A stretch of 64,000 nucleotides of DNA, taken from the NCBI GenBank assembly GCA_902495455.1, contig CABUXJ010000007.1:46395-110394 (forward strand), in the 5' to 3' direction. Position numbers and translations under genes: made by a program. Shown here piece by piece: positions 52,503-62,372 of this stretch; positions within the stretch are counted from its first letter, which is position 1; every line of letters begins with the position of its first letter. Below the pieces are notes generated by a model. That model was not told the origin of the DNA, made no database searches, and saw only the letters and a program-made list of their open reading frames with translations. This stretch comes from an uncultured Prevotella sp. (lineage in GTDB: Bacteria > Bacteroidota > Bacteroidia > Bacteroidales > Bacteroidaceae).

Positions 52503-53385
52503 AACAAGAACAGATTTCGGAGAAGTAGTGAATTACGCCAATGACCAAAAGAACAAAAAGAAGTGTGCCATACTTTTAGCACACGAAAGTGTCTGTGCCA
52601 TCAATAATAAAACCATAGCTGATTCTTTTCAGATACAAGCGTCCATGCGTTCGAAAGTAAAAAGTCCGGTGAAACACGTATCACTTGCTTTTTCTTCGCA
52701 GGACATTAGCCGTTTCCCTGATAACGAAGAAGGAGATGCGCTGATGGTAGAGATTGCCAAGAAATGGATGGAACAAATGGGTATTCGTAACACTCAATAT
52801 ATCATAGCCCGACATCACGACACGAAACATCCTCATTGTCATTTGGTGTTCAATCGGATAGACAATGATGGCAATCTCATTTCTGATAGCAATGAAAGAA
52901 TACGCAATGCTAAAGTATGTCGAGCTTTGACCAAAGAATATGGACTGTACTTTGCTCCTAAGAATAGTAAAGCCAGAAACAAGAGTCGTTTGCGCCCTTA
53001 TCAATTACGGAAGTATAATCTACGTTCTGCAACTCTTGATGCACTGGCTGTATCTCGTTCATGGAATGATTTTCTTGGAATTCTCAAAGGTCAGGGTATA
53101 AATATGCGCTTTAATCGTACAGATAACTCTGATAAAATTCGTGGCATATCATTCTGTCAAAATGAATATAGTATAGCCGGTTCTAAACTTGACCGTGATT
53201 TGAGTTTTAATAGCCTTTGTGTTACATTGGGTAATGTGGCAGCGGAACTGGTTGTTCAACCTCATCAAGCCATAACCCCCAGTGGAGGTGGAGGAGCAAG
53301 TAATGAACTGGGATGGCGAGACGACAAAGACAAGGATAACCAAAGAACCGAACTTTTTTATAAACCCTCAAAACGTAGAAGATAA
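52486..53385 (+). CDS. mobB: Relaxase / mobilization nuclease (MobB-like, MOB-P)
   Basis: This nicks oriT and leads the strand during conjugative transfer. It has 299 residues. The metal-binding histidine triad is in IIARHHDTKHPHCHLVFNRI. A Tyr near residue 18 (VNYANDQKN) may be the catalytic nucleophile. The Ser/Gly-rich C-terminal end is short, so this is a minimal Bacteroides-type relaxase. It depends on conjugation machinery from another element. Confidence 0.9.
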   Translation: MIAKIKTRTDFGEVVNYANDQKNKKKCAILLAHESVCAINNKTIADSFQIQASMRSKVKSPVKHVSLAFSSQDISRFPDNEEGDALMVEIAKKWMEQMGIRNTQYIIARHHDTKHPHCHLVFNRIDNDGNLISDSNERIRNAKVCRALTKEYGLYFAPKNSKARNKSRLRPYQLRKYNLRSATLDALAVSRSWNDFLGILKGQGINMRFNRTDNSDKIRGISFCQNEYSIAGSKLDRDLSFNSLCVTLGNVAAELVVQPHQAITPSGGGGASNELGWRDDKDKDNQRTELFYKPSKRRR

Positions 53386-54038
53386 TGAAAGAAGATGTAG
53401 TAGCTGCAAATCTTGCAAATTTGCGCCAAAGTATCAACGAGATAAAAGAGTGTATTGAAAAACAGAATACTACAGTTCCTAAACCAGAGCAATCTGTAAA
53501 AGTGGACTTTGACGAAAAGACCATTTATAATGGAGTCGCCAAAAGTTTCTGTGCTTGCTGGAATGAAGCCTTGTCTGTGGTAAAACAACATGTCTGGAAA
53601 CAGCAACCGGACACTTTACCATTTTCACTGTGGTTCCCGAAACTCATTGAATTATTCAAGCAGAAGTCTAAATTTCTTGAATACCTTTATAGGCACGTTT
53701 GCGATTACAATCTCAATCGTATGGCTATTGAGGCAAATACCGAAAGCATATTAAAACGGCAGGATGAGATATTTGCCAAAATCAATGAGTTGAAAAATCC
53801 AGTAACGGTTATTCCACCCAATATCAATGGGATGTTTATACGTGGCTATCATATAAAGCTCCGATATGTTGTAGTCTTTATTGTCATCATTGTTACGTGG
53901 GCTGTTACTGCGTCGGTTAGTAGCGTGAAGTATAAGGAAGAATCCTTTGCACATTATTCGATGTATCGGGCGGTGAAGGAACAGCATCAGTACTTGATAG
54001 AAAAAGTAGGAATAGAGCTAAAAAGAAATATGGAATAG
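53385..54038 (+). CDS. Mobilization accessory membrane protein
   Basis: This has 217 residues. The start codon shares one base with the relaxase stop. A coiled-coil-like N-terminus (ANLRQSINEIKECIEKQ) is followed by a helical region and one C-terminal membrane helix (VVVFIVIIVTWAVTASVSS). In Bacteroides mobilizable elements a protein of this type is encoded last in the mob operon. Its exact role is unknown; it may dock the relaxosome at the membrane. Confidence 0.75.
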   Translation: MKEDVVAANLANLRQSINEIKECIEKQNTTVPKPEQSVKVDFDEKTIYNGVAKSFCACWNEALSVVKQHVWKQQPDTLPFSLWFPKLIELFKQKSKFLEYLYRHVCDYNLNRMAIEANTESILKRQDEIFAKINELKNPVTVIPPNINGMFIRGYHIKLRYVVVFIVIIVTWAVTASVSSVKYKEESFAHYSMYRAVKEQHQYLIEKVGIELKRNME

Positions 54039-54065
54039 TCATCGGAGAAAATAAGCAATAGTTCT

Positions 54066-54584
54066 TTATTGTTGCTTATTTCTTCCATAAGTCACTTCTG
54101 GTTCTGCTGCCACAAGTGTACTGTCAGTATCAGGTAACTCGTATGTTTTTATTTTCCTGTCTTCAAGAAAAATATGGTTCAATGTATAAGCTAACGACTC
54201 AAGTGTTTGTATTCGGACTTTTGGTTTTAGTTGGCACTCCCAAATCGTGATACAATGCCAGCCCATAGCAGCAAGCTGGCATTGCTCTTTTTTATCTCGT
54301 TCCTTATTCCTTTCTATCTTGTTTGACCAAAAATACATGTTGGTTTTAGGTAAACGGAAATATTTGCAATTATCATGACCATGCCAAAAGCAACCGTTCA
54401 CAAAAATGACCGTCCGGTATTTGCGAAGCACCAAATCGGGATGACCGGGAAGGCGTGGATGATTTAGCCGATAGCGGAAGCCACGGCTAAAAAGGAACTT
54501 GCGAACCTGTAATTCAGGCTTTGTGTTCCTTCCTTTTATAGCGGACATACAACGGTGACGTTGTTCTTTGGTTAGCCTATCCAT
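54066..54584 (-). CDS. vsr: Very short patch repair (Vsr) endonuclease
   Basis: This nicks at T:G mismatches that arise when 5-methylcytosine deaminates, limiting mutation at methylase sites. It has 172 residues. Features are TKEQRHRCMSAIKGRNTKPE, FRYRLNHPRLPGHPDLVLRK (catalytic Asp), VFVNGCFWHGHDNCKYFRLP-like FVNGCFWHGHDNCKY (zinc and catalytic His) and MGWHCITIWECQL. Vsr is normally paired with a C5 methylase; here the methylase is in the same strand's operon but almost 8 kb upstream, with the other defence genes in between. It converges with the mob genes. Confidence 0.93.
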   Translation of the reverse strand: MDRLTKEQRHRCMSAIKGRNTKPELQVRKFLFSRGFRYRLNHPRLPGHPDLVLRKYRTVIFVNGCFWHGHDNCKYFRLPKTNMYFWSNKIERNKERDKKEQCQLAAMGWHCITIWECQLKPKVRIQTLESLAYTLNHIFLEDRKIKTYELPDTDSTLVAAEPEVTYGRNKQQ

Positions 54585-54704
54585 ATAGTTTTATGGTTTA
54601 ACATATTCCTGTATAGGATTAGATGTTTCAAGATTACATACAATTGTAAAGTAAACCAGAACGATGCGAAATCTTTGTTTTTCAAATTTAATGACTTAAT
54701 CCCC

Positions 54705-57700
54705 TTAGGACATTTTTTCGTTTTCTATCAAGTACAAACGAATTTCCATATCTCTATTAAAGATAGATTGCATAACATTGTTCAATTCATCCACAAAATT
54801 AATCCAACATTCAGAATGTAATATAGACTCAATAACACGAATTATATTATGTAGTTCATAAAACAATGGAGCATCATCTAATTCTAACAATTTGTTTCTT
54901 AACAGACAAATCATTGATTTGTGTTTCCTGAATTCGGTAAGGCATTTTTCTATATATATATTGATTACTTGTAGTCCCAATTCATCTGTCTCTAAAACAG
55001 AATGTTTCATCTTTATTATTTGATGTCCAATGAACAGAATGCTAGTAGCAAGAGACATTATATCCTCATAATTTAAAAGTTTTGCATCAACAGTTTCTTG
55101 TTTCTCGGAGATAAAAATAGGATATAATGAATTGTTGCTTTCTTTAGTGCCCAATAAATGTCGTACATTATAATTGCGAACCATAGATGAAACTCTATGC
55201 TTATTACCATTTTTGTCAACATACAGGGATTGTACTGATATTGTTATAATCGATTGCCTTAGAATATATTCCTGACTTGTGTAAATATCATATTTACCAA
55301 GTATATTTATCAGAATATTATCAATATGCATGTAAGCTCTATTATATTCTTCAATGTCGTAGAATTCAATTACTATATTGAGATTTTGTTTCTCTCTATT
55401 TATAATACAATTTATTCCTTCAGCAAAAAAATCATTTCTAATGCTATTTGCTATTTTTTGAGGTAAATTGGTCTCCAATTGTTTATATCTTGCCATCTGA
55501 GATGCTATAGTTACGTTGGCGATATTATGACACAGTGTTTCCCAAAGAACCCATAATGATAGAATTGAGCTGTATTCTTTTTTGTCCAATAATTCAACAT
55601 TTTGTTTATCAGAAATATAATCCGACAATTGTTCCTTGAAATTCGTTTGCATTACCTTTGTTGCGATCAATGCCTCGAATAAACAAGCTTTTGATGGCAT
55701 TCTATTATTATTTTTTTGTGATAAAACTGTAGGGAATTGGTGATAGAATCCTAAAAGATTTGATACATAATTATTGATAGATTTAACAAATACATCCCAC
55801 GAGCTGTTTTTCCCACAATCGGAGCTGTCTGTTATTCCATAACCAAATTCATTGGAATTGACGAAAGTTAGTTCAGGAATTTCCTTACTCGTAGAAGATA
55901 TACATAAATTGTACGCCTCTTTTATTTCTTTCATATTAAATACACCCTTTTTAAAAAAGGTGGAGAATGCATTAGTCAACCGTTGATTTGCGGTTGCAAT
56001 TTCTTTTCGTATGGAGATGAGTTTTGAAGCATAATCTTTTTTATTAGGTATGCCGATTTTATTCTTATATTGATTAACAATGCATGCCCTTATTTCATAC
56101 ATAGCATCTATTGGAAGATTTGATTTTTGAATGTTTTTTTCTGAATCAATAATCATATCTGATAAATCATCTTTGCCAAATTTTACATGATAGTTTTCCT
56201 TTTCGGGAAATGCTTTTCTTAGCTGGTCTATAATTCTGACTAGATATGAATTTGTCGAATAGTCCTTTTTTTTCTGATTTTGCGAATAATCATGTTCTTC
56301 TAAATAATCAAGATAGCAGATCGCCTCAATACTTTTGTCAGAAATACTAAAATTGGTTATTAGTTTTTCTATTCTAAGTTTTTCAATAAAGAGTTTTTCA
56401 AGAGCTTCCCAAGAATCTTTTTCAATTTCTAATGACTTCAATCCAAGTAGTATGGATGATATTTCATCTGTAGTTAAAGATGTTAATTCAGGTTTTCCTT
56501 TTAATACAATACATGGAGTGGAATGTGCTAGACTTATACGATACAATGCGTCTGATAAGGTTACCCAATCAGAACTAGAAGAACAAGAGATAGTAAGTTT
56601 ATTACTGATAAATTTATTTAGAAGGCAGAATATCTGATACTGAGAAGGGAATGAATTAACTATATCAGAAACATCAGGTACATTAGGTAAGTTCTTTAAC
56701 AAATCATGCAAACTTTGTCTAATGTTAATTTCTGTAAGATTTATAGGCAAATGGTATTCCCAGAAAGAACCACTCTTCTCCTTGAGTTGATCCATTAAAT
56801 GACGGTTTTCATAGATATACTCTTCTGTTCCCTTCCATATTAGTGCACGAATAATGCCAGCAAACAGGTTTGCGGGGAGTATAGATACACTAAAAGCAGA
56901 AGAGATTAATTGGTTTGTACTCATTCCTTCCCTATAGAGATTAAGCAAATACAAATGGGCATCAGTTATTTCTAATTTATAATAAAGAGACAAAGCATTT
57001 TCTATTATTGCACAGCTATCGTTTCTGTATATTGACTCTATCAATATTTTAGTTCTTATTGGGTGAACTTCGGATAAAATTCCATTAGTATTTTCAACAA
57101 AAAATTCACCGTTATATTTTTTGATAGCGTGTTGGACATTAGAATATGAACTATTTTCGAGTAACGCCTTGGAGTTTCTATTTATATTGCCGCCGAGATA
57201 ATTTGCGGTAACAATTTTTTCAAAAATGGACATTTCATATGGTAGTAATGTCTCCCATTGTGATATAAGTTTGTCTTTCAATGCTTGACCTTGAGTTATG
57301 AAATAAACAAATTCAAGTAATGGAACATTGTTACCAAGTCTATCCCAAGAAGATTCAAAATCAGCAGTTATCTGATGATTTCGATGGCGCAATGCATCAT
57401 AAATGAGTTTTGCTTCTTCCTTGGTTAATACCAGTTCAATATCTTTGTACATAACTTCACTCCCCAATTTAGAGCGATATTGATTCCAATCTTCATTTCT
57501 GAGTGAAATCAAACAACGTACATTTTTTATCATGCTAAATGCTTTAACTAACAGAATCCAAGAATCATCAGATGGCTTAGCATCGAAATACAACAATATA
57601 GGAACTGTAATTCCTGTACACAATTCGGTTAATGATGCTTGTAAATTTGATAAAATATTTCTATCGCAAGATGTTATTTCAAATGCTAATGCGCAATAGT

Positions 57701-58544
57701 CTTTAATATAACGATAGGATAAAGTACTTTTTCCCTGTCCTGATGCTCCATTAATGATGACAACATTATTTTCTTTAAAAGCATTATGTATTGTAGCGAT
57801 TTTCCTTGACCTTACAACGTCTAAATCGTAGGCTATATGATTAGATGATGCCGAAACTCCAGAATAGAATTGTTGTTTAAGAACTTCTATATCAAGATGA
57901 AGAGCCTGCTCAAATAAAGGGATTATGTGAATACCTAATTCGCTAAAAGCTACATTTTGTCTATTCTTAAAAGCTTGATAGCATTGTAGCTCCTTTATAA
58001 ATTCTTCATAAGTAAAGCTAAAATGTTTTTCAGCTTTCTCGCTTATCCATTGGAGGATGTACTTAATTTCTTTATCAGGATTGAATGTTGGGTATTGAAC
58101 CTTCAATATTGAGGCAATTTCATTATATAGAATATTTTCATCAACAATACTTAGTTCATATTTAGAGGACAAAATATCGGCATATTTTTTTAGTTCTTTG
58201 TTCTTTGAAAGATATGTGTGAAGATTCGATTTATTCAGAAGACTATCTCCTACCTCTTCAAATGAAACAAGACGTATACATGCATTTCTATTTGTTGACA
58301 ATGTGTTAATAGCACGTTTGAAAAAAGATGTCGTACCTGCAGGTGAAGTTAGGTCGGATGGCCGAATTTTTTTATTGTAATTTTTTATTTGAATGGTTTC
58401 AATAACTATTCCATTTTTTATAATGTCTAAATCTTCAATACCTTCAGGAGTATATATTAATTGGGGATTACAATCATTTATAACTCTGTAAATTGTATAT
58501 AGAAATTGTGTTCTAAATCCTCTAATTGTATCACTTACTGCCAT
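54705..58544 (-). CDS. Large putative nuclease-NTPase (PD-(D/E)XK-like N-terminus plus STAND-like P-loop), Avs-like
   Basis: This has 1,279 residues. Near the N-terminus, EGIEDLDII and IETIQIKNYNKK (E34, D38/D40, Q52-x-K54) have the spacing of a PD-(D/E)XK nuclease, like DUF4297/Cap4-type effectors. The P-loop INGASGQGKSTLSYR is at about 264-278 and a Walker B-like VPILLYFDA at about 314-322, followed by a helical region with SLRNEDW. The remaining about 900 residues are helical and without an obvious domain. An N-terminal effector, central NTPase and long helical sensor is the plan of Avs/STAND defence proteins; membership is inference. It is extremely AT-rich, even compared with the rest of the element, and lies 25 bp after the DUF2357 gene. 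Confidence 0.72.
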   Translation of the reverse strand: MAVSDTIRGFRTQFLYTIYRVINDCNPQLIYTPEGIEDLDIIKNGIVIETIQIKNYNKKIRPSDLTSPAGTTSFFKRAINTLSTNRNACIRLVSFEEVGDSLLNKSNLHTYLSKNKELKKYADILSSKYELSIVDENILYNEIASILKVQYPTFNPDKEIKYILQWISEKAEKHFSFTYEEFIKELQCYQAFKNRQNVAFSELGIHIIPLFEQALHLDIEVLKQQFYSGVSASSNHIAYDLDVVRSRKIATIHNAFKENNVVIINGASGQGKSTLSYRYIKDYCALAFEITSCDRNILSNLQASLTELCTGITVPILLYFDAKPSDDSWILLVKAFSMIKNVRCLISLRNEDWNQYRSKLGSEVMYKDIELVLTKEEAKLIYDALRHRNHQITADFESSWDRLGNNVPLLEFVYFITQGQALKDKLISQWETLLPYEMSIFEKIVTANYLGGNINRNSKALLENSSYSNVQHAIKKYNGEFFVENTNGILSEVHPIRTKILIESIYRNDSCAIIENALSLYYKLEITDAHLYLLNLYREGMSTNQLISSAFSVSILPANLFAGIIRALIWKGTEEYIYENRHLMDQLKEKSGSFWEYHLPINLTEINIRQSLHDLLKNLPNVPDVSDIVNSFPSQYQIFCLLNKFISNKLTISCSSSSDWVTLSDALYRISLAHSTPCIVLKGKPELTSLTTDEISSILLGLKSLEIEKDSWEALEKLFIEKLRIEKLITNFSISDKSIEAICYLDYLEEHDYSQNQKKKDYSTNSYLVRIIDQLRKAFPEKENYHVKFGKDDLSDMIIDSEKNIQKSNLPIDAMYEIRACIVNQYKNKIGIPNKKDYASKLISIRKEIATANQRLTNAFSTFFKKGVFNMKEIKEAYNLCISSTSKEIPELTFVNSNEFGYGITDSSDCGKNSSWDVFVKSINNYVSNLLGFYHQFPTVLSQKNNNRMPSKACLFEALIATKVMQTNFKEQLSDYISDKQNVELLDKKEYSSILSLWVLWETLCHNIANVTIASQMARYKQLETNLPQKIANSIRNDFFAEGINCIINREKQNLNIVIEFYDIEEYNRAYMHIDNILINILGKYDIYTSQEYILRQSIITISVQSLYVDKNGNKHRVSSMVRNYNVRHLLGTKESNNSLYPIFISEKQETVDAKLLNYEDIMSLATSILFIGHQIIKMKHSVLETDELGLQVINIYIEKCLTEFRKHKSMICLLRNKLLELDDAPLFYELHNIIRVIESILHSECWINFVDELNNVMQSIFNRDMEIRLYLIENEKMS

Positions 58545-58569
58545 AACGCTAATTGAAAATTCAAAATTC

Positions 58570-60765
58570 TTATTTCTTCAATATCATTTTATCCATCTCA
58601 TCAAACATAGTATCAACAAACGTGTAATTAATCATCTTATGTGTATCAATCTGTTGATAATCATCGAATAATTTGCGACTGAAACGCAATTCAAATGCCA
58701 AACGCATATCGTCTGTCATATCTTCACCTTCTGTCTGTTTGGCTTCCTTTCCTGTTATCGTTCGGATGCGGATGATTTCATACAGGTCACGGATGCCCAT
58801 ACCTTTTATATAGGGTACAAAGTAATGAAGCTCATGCAGCGAAATGGTGGTGGGGAATTTTGGCCCTGTATAATATAAGGTAGCACTGCCATCAAGAAAA
58901 CTTTGTGTGTATCCGGTACGGCTACTGCTCCCAACTAAGCCTATCAATACTCGGTTGGGCACCTGTAACACGGCACCCTTCTGAGGAATCACTGTAGATA
59001 TGGTTTCATACGACTTGCTTTGAATTAGTTCTTCAATGAATTGCTCTAAAAGTTGCCTGTTGTGGACATCCTTAGGACGAAGTGGGAATGCACCGATATT
59101 CACTTCGTCTATAGTCTTACGGAACTTCGATATGGCAACATCTGTCGGGGCACCATCACCCGGGAACAGAATATAGCCACCTATCACTTCTTTTTTCAAA
59201 GTATTCGATTGATAGTCTTTATAATAGATGGCATCTCGGTATCTGTGCATCTGGTTGATGGTGTCTTCCGGTGGAACGTCCACACCATTTTTATCCTTTC
59301 CATCAATACGATATTTCGCATCAAACAGGTAAGTCATTTTCATTCCTTCTTGCAAATCGTTTTTAGTCAGTTGCAGGACTATGTCCGGCTTTTGTGGTAC
59401 GGTACGCACTACAAGGTCTTTCATTCCAATATCGCTATTCCCCTTGTCTGTGTTCTTGGGATTATAGACTAATTCTGCCAGTTCCACATTGTCTTTCTTG
59501 AAAAGGATACGAGAATGTTCTCCTTTGCCCAAATCCCATGTGAACAGACCATTCATTTCCATACGGTTTCTATGGTCTATATCTTCATCAGACAGATGCA
59601 GTTTTTCTTTCACTATATGGCTTACTTCTATGAAACACCATATTTCATACAGTGTTGCAATGTCTTTGGTTTGTAAACGGTATATGCCATCATTCAGGGA
59701 ATAAGAGCGGCGAAGCAGACTCCATGTGCGATATACCTGACTATATCCGGTAGCTTTTTGTAAAACCAGACTTTCCTGATTCATTCCTTTGTAATTTCCT
59801 ACTGTACGGAAGAAGGGATTTCGCTGCAAGTGTTTCAATATAGCCAATGTGGCTTGCATGTCATCCTTCATCATATCCGAAGCATTCTTTACCGCTTCTA
59901 TGCGCTTCTTCAAGACTGCGTATTTATCCGTAATTTGTCCAAGAGCGAACTTCAAGAACCTGTTTTCCTGCGTGTCATTTGTTCTGACGCGTTCTTCTAC
60001 ACGATATAAGTGAGAGTTGTCCTGTCTGTGTTCTGCCAATTCGTTTTCTATGCAGGAGGGGACAAATGTCAGTTTATCGGCACGTTTGTAAGTCTCTTTT
60101 CCGTGTAACCGATGTCTTGGGCGGTCAATGATGTTTTTGCAGGCCTTGATGAATTTCTTTTGCTCATTGGCAAATACGCTCCACCAGATTATTTCCGGGG
60201 TCTCTCCGCTTGTATCGGGCGAAAAGCCATGAAAGGTTCTTCGCATATAGTCGAGCGAAAGCATTCTGTACTCTTGTTCAATATCCTCTATCATGGCTTT
60301 CCAATGCTCGTGATAGTTGAGCTTTGTGCTCAACACTTCAAAAGAGAAGACAAAACTGCGGGTTTCTGCTCCCACTTGATACATGAGTCGTATTTCGCTG
60401 CGCCCAACCTCATTGCCATAATTCAAGAAACCTGCCAATATCTGTCTGCGAAAAGTGAATTTTTCATTTTCACTCTGGAGAATAGAACCAAACTGAGCCT
60501 TTTTCACATAGTCCTTGAATTCCACCCAAATAGGATAATCGGCGTTGTCGAAAAATATGGCAGGAGCTTGTTGGCTGTTTTCAATCGTAATTTCTTCTCC
60601 AATATAGTTGCTCAGGATAACAGATGATACGCCTTCTGACCAAGAATAAGTGGAGTGTAAGCATTCTTCTCCAATATTACTCTTGGCTTTATACCAAATG
60701 TCATCGAATTTTGCGCATTCGACAATCATTTCAAAATCCTGATGCTTTATGGTGAGCAGTTCCAT
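58570..60765 (-). CDS. DUF2357 / McrC-like nuclease subunit
   Basis: This has 731 residues from the ATG at 60765 (a TTG four codons upstream is less likely). The nuclease site is PDIVLQL...LFDAKYRID, at about residues 460-490, the PD-(D/E)XK pattern of McrC and LlaJI-type proteins. The N-terminal half is helical or beta and matches the DUF2357 type (RVEERVRTNDTQENRFLKFA). In known systems this nuclease works only with a McrB-like NTPase, and here that gene lies directly upstream. It probably cuts unmodified or modified target DNA after translocation. Confidence 0.85.
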   Translation of the reverse strand: MELLTIKHQDFEMIVECAKFDDIWYKAKSNIGEECLHSTYSWSEGVSSVILSNYIGEEITIENSQQAPAIFFDNADYPIWVEFKDYVKKAQFGSILQSENEKFTFRRQILAGFLNYGNEVGRSEIRLMYQVGAETRSFVFSFEVLSTKLNYHEHWKAMIEDIEQEYRMLSLDYMRRTFHGFSPDTSGETPEIIWWSVFANEQKKFIKACKNIIDRPRHRLHGKETYKRADKLTFVPSCIENELAEHRQDNSHLYRVEERVRTNDTQENRFLKFALGQITDKYAVLKKRIEAVKNASDMMKDDMQATLAILKHLQRNPFFRTVGNYKGMNQESLVLQKATGYSQVYRTWSLLRRSYSLNDGIYRLQTKDIATLYEIWCFIEVSHIVKEKLHLSDEDIDHRNRMEMNGLFTWDLGKGEHSRILFKKDNVELAELVYNPKNTDKGNSDIGMKDLVVRTVPQKPDIVLQLTKNDLQEGMKMTYLFDAKYRIDGKDKNGVDVPPEDTINQMHRYRDAIYYKDYQSNTLKKEVIGGYILFPGDGAPTDVAISKFRKTIDEVNIGAFPLRPKDVHNRQLLEQFIEELIQSKSYETISTVIPQKGAVLQVPNRVLIGLVGSSSRTGYTQSFLDGSATLYYTGPKFPTTISLHELHYFVPYIKGMGIRDLYEIIRIRTITGKEAKQTEGEDMTDDMRLAFELRFSRKLFDDYQQIDTHKMINYTFVDTMFDEMDKMILKK

Positions 60766-60791
60766 TGTCCTTTGCAAATATCTGATTGTTT

Positions 60792-62369
60792 TTAGCTCCA
60801 GAAACTTGTATAGCCGGATGACAACCGTTCTTGCATTTCTTTCAACTTGGCTATGGAAACGGATTCTATTTTCTTATCTTCTCCGGTCAATGCTAACAAC
60901 TGCACTTCGATAGTAGTAATCAGTCTTTCAAGAAGTGAATGCTTGACTTTTGTATCATCACCTTCTATTCGCGACAAGATTTTCATGCTTGTTATCTCGT
61001 CCAATGCAATTGCTATGACCTCATCCTCACTGAACTCGTTTCCATTTTCATCCATATTGTAAGGCAAGTTGTTTACCACATAAAGCAGGAATTCGTTTCG
61101 TGTGCGGTAAGCAACCTTGAACGGAGTGCCATTAAGGACATCATTCACTGCTTGCAAATAGGTCAATACCTTATTACAAACATCCTCGTTATCTGCATAT
61201 ACATCCACACCTTCTACGGCAGTACCGATAAGCATATCGCTATTCAGCTTACCAATACGTTCATATTTACTATCTAATCCGGCATACAAATCCACCTCGT
61301 TCATCTCTATGGTCATGGCACGGTCGAGCACCTTACGGGAAAAAGAGAAGGTGGTTTCGTCCATGTTTACTGTGCCCACAACGATTAGATTTTGCGGAAT
61401 AGTTATGCCTTCTTCCAAGAATTGATTTCTTAAAGCCTCATTGTCTCCTGTCAGTTCAGCAGTCAATACCCGATACCAATCTTCTGTACTTTTCTTCAGA
61501 ATAGGGTCTGTTGTAATCGTACCGTCTTCGTTGCTTTTACGCGATTCAATCACGCTAAGGAATTCCGCAAAGTATTGTTCTACGGGTGCAAGATTCATTT
61601 CATCCAGACAAAGGAAATAAGGTGTGTCCAAGTTTTCCCATGCTTGTGTGATAAATCGTAAGAAATCTCCAATCACATATATGGGATTTCCGCTGACACG
61701 ACTCACATATCCCATGAGTTCTGTTGAATCATGCCAATTAGGCTTTACCTGAATCATCTCAAAATTCTTAGGCTTTTGCGCTTTGTATTCTGCAAAATCT
61801 TCGTCCCAGCACGCACGGGCAAGTTCGCGGACAATGCGGCTTTTACCTGTACCGGATATGCCGGCAAGCAAAAGGAAGGGCTTGGTCTTGATGGCGGTAA
61901 TGATGTCAATGTATTTATATACCCGTTCATCTAATGTGTACTTGTCTGTGGATAGGCTGTCAAGCAATTCTTTTGTCAAGGGAGTTATTTCTCCTATCGT
62001 ATGCGGATGGGTCGGAATCCATACCAAGTGTTTTCTCCCTTTTGAGAAATAAGTATAAAATTCTGATGTGTGCGCAAATAAGCCTTCCCATGCTGAACGG
62101 GCACTACCAGAACCATTCCAAACGGATTCTATGTGTAAAGGTTTGTTTTCAACAACCTTGTTTACAAACATACGGAGGTTTTCTGTTGTTATGTTGGCAC
62201 TTTTTGTTGCCCCTTTTTCTGTATCAACTTTAGTTGCTGCTATGTATTTTTCAATATGATCGACACTATCAAGCTGAATTTTGTTTGTTCCAGCTTTTAC
62301 ATAATCCATATTAACCCCTTTGGGTAATTCGTCGATTAAATCCAAAAAATGTTCTAAAGTTAAAGCCAT
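60792..62369 (-). CDS. McrB-like AAA+ ATPase/GTPase subunit
   Basis: This is the motor of the restriction complex, with 525 residues. The N-terminal about 150 residues are a specificity-type region (ARSAWEGLFAHTSEFYTYF). The AAA+ domain has Walker A GISGTGKSRIV (about 170-180), Walker B YFLCLDEMNLAPVEQYFAEF (about 251-270), and VGTVNMDETTFSFSRKVLDR (sensor and arginine finger, about 331-350). The McrB GTP-specific NTAD-type motif is replaced by NMDE, so ATP or GTP use is uncertain. It starts 3 bp after the methylase gene and 26 bp before the DUF2357 gene. Confidence 0.87.
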   Translation of the reverse strand: MALTLEHFLDLIDELPKGVNMDYVKAGTNKIQLDSVDHIEKYIAATKVDTEKGATKSANITTENLRMFVNKVVENKPLHIESVWNGSGSARSAWEGLFAHTSEFYTYFSKGRKHLVWIPTHPHTIGEITPLTKELLDSLSTDKYTLDERVYKYIDIITAIKTKPFLLLAGISGTGKSRIVRELARACWDEDFAEYKAQKPKNFEMIQVKPNWHDSTELMGYVSRVSGNPIYVIGDFLRFITQAWENLDTPYFLCLDEMNLAPVEQYFAEFLSVIESRKSNEDGTITTDPILKKSTEDWYRVLTAELTGDNEALRNQFLEEGITIPQNLIVVGTVNMDETTFSFSRKVLDRAMTIEMNEVDLYAGLDSKYERIGKLNSDMLIGTAVEGVDVYADNEDVCNKVLTYLQAVNDVLNGTPFKVAYRTRNEFLLYVVNNLPYNMDENGNEFSEDEVIAIALDEITSMKILSRIEGDDTKVKHSLLERLITTIEVQLLALTGEDKKIESVSIAKLKEMQERLSSGYTSFWS

Positions 62370-62372
62370 AAG

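Noticed and set aside
60766..60777. A TTG start that would add four residues to the DUF2357 protein
   Set aside because: An ATG immediately downstream gives a better start, and there is no support for the TTG.
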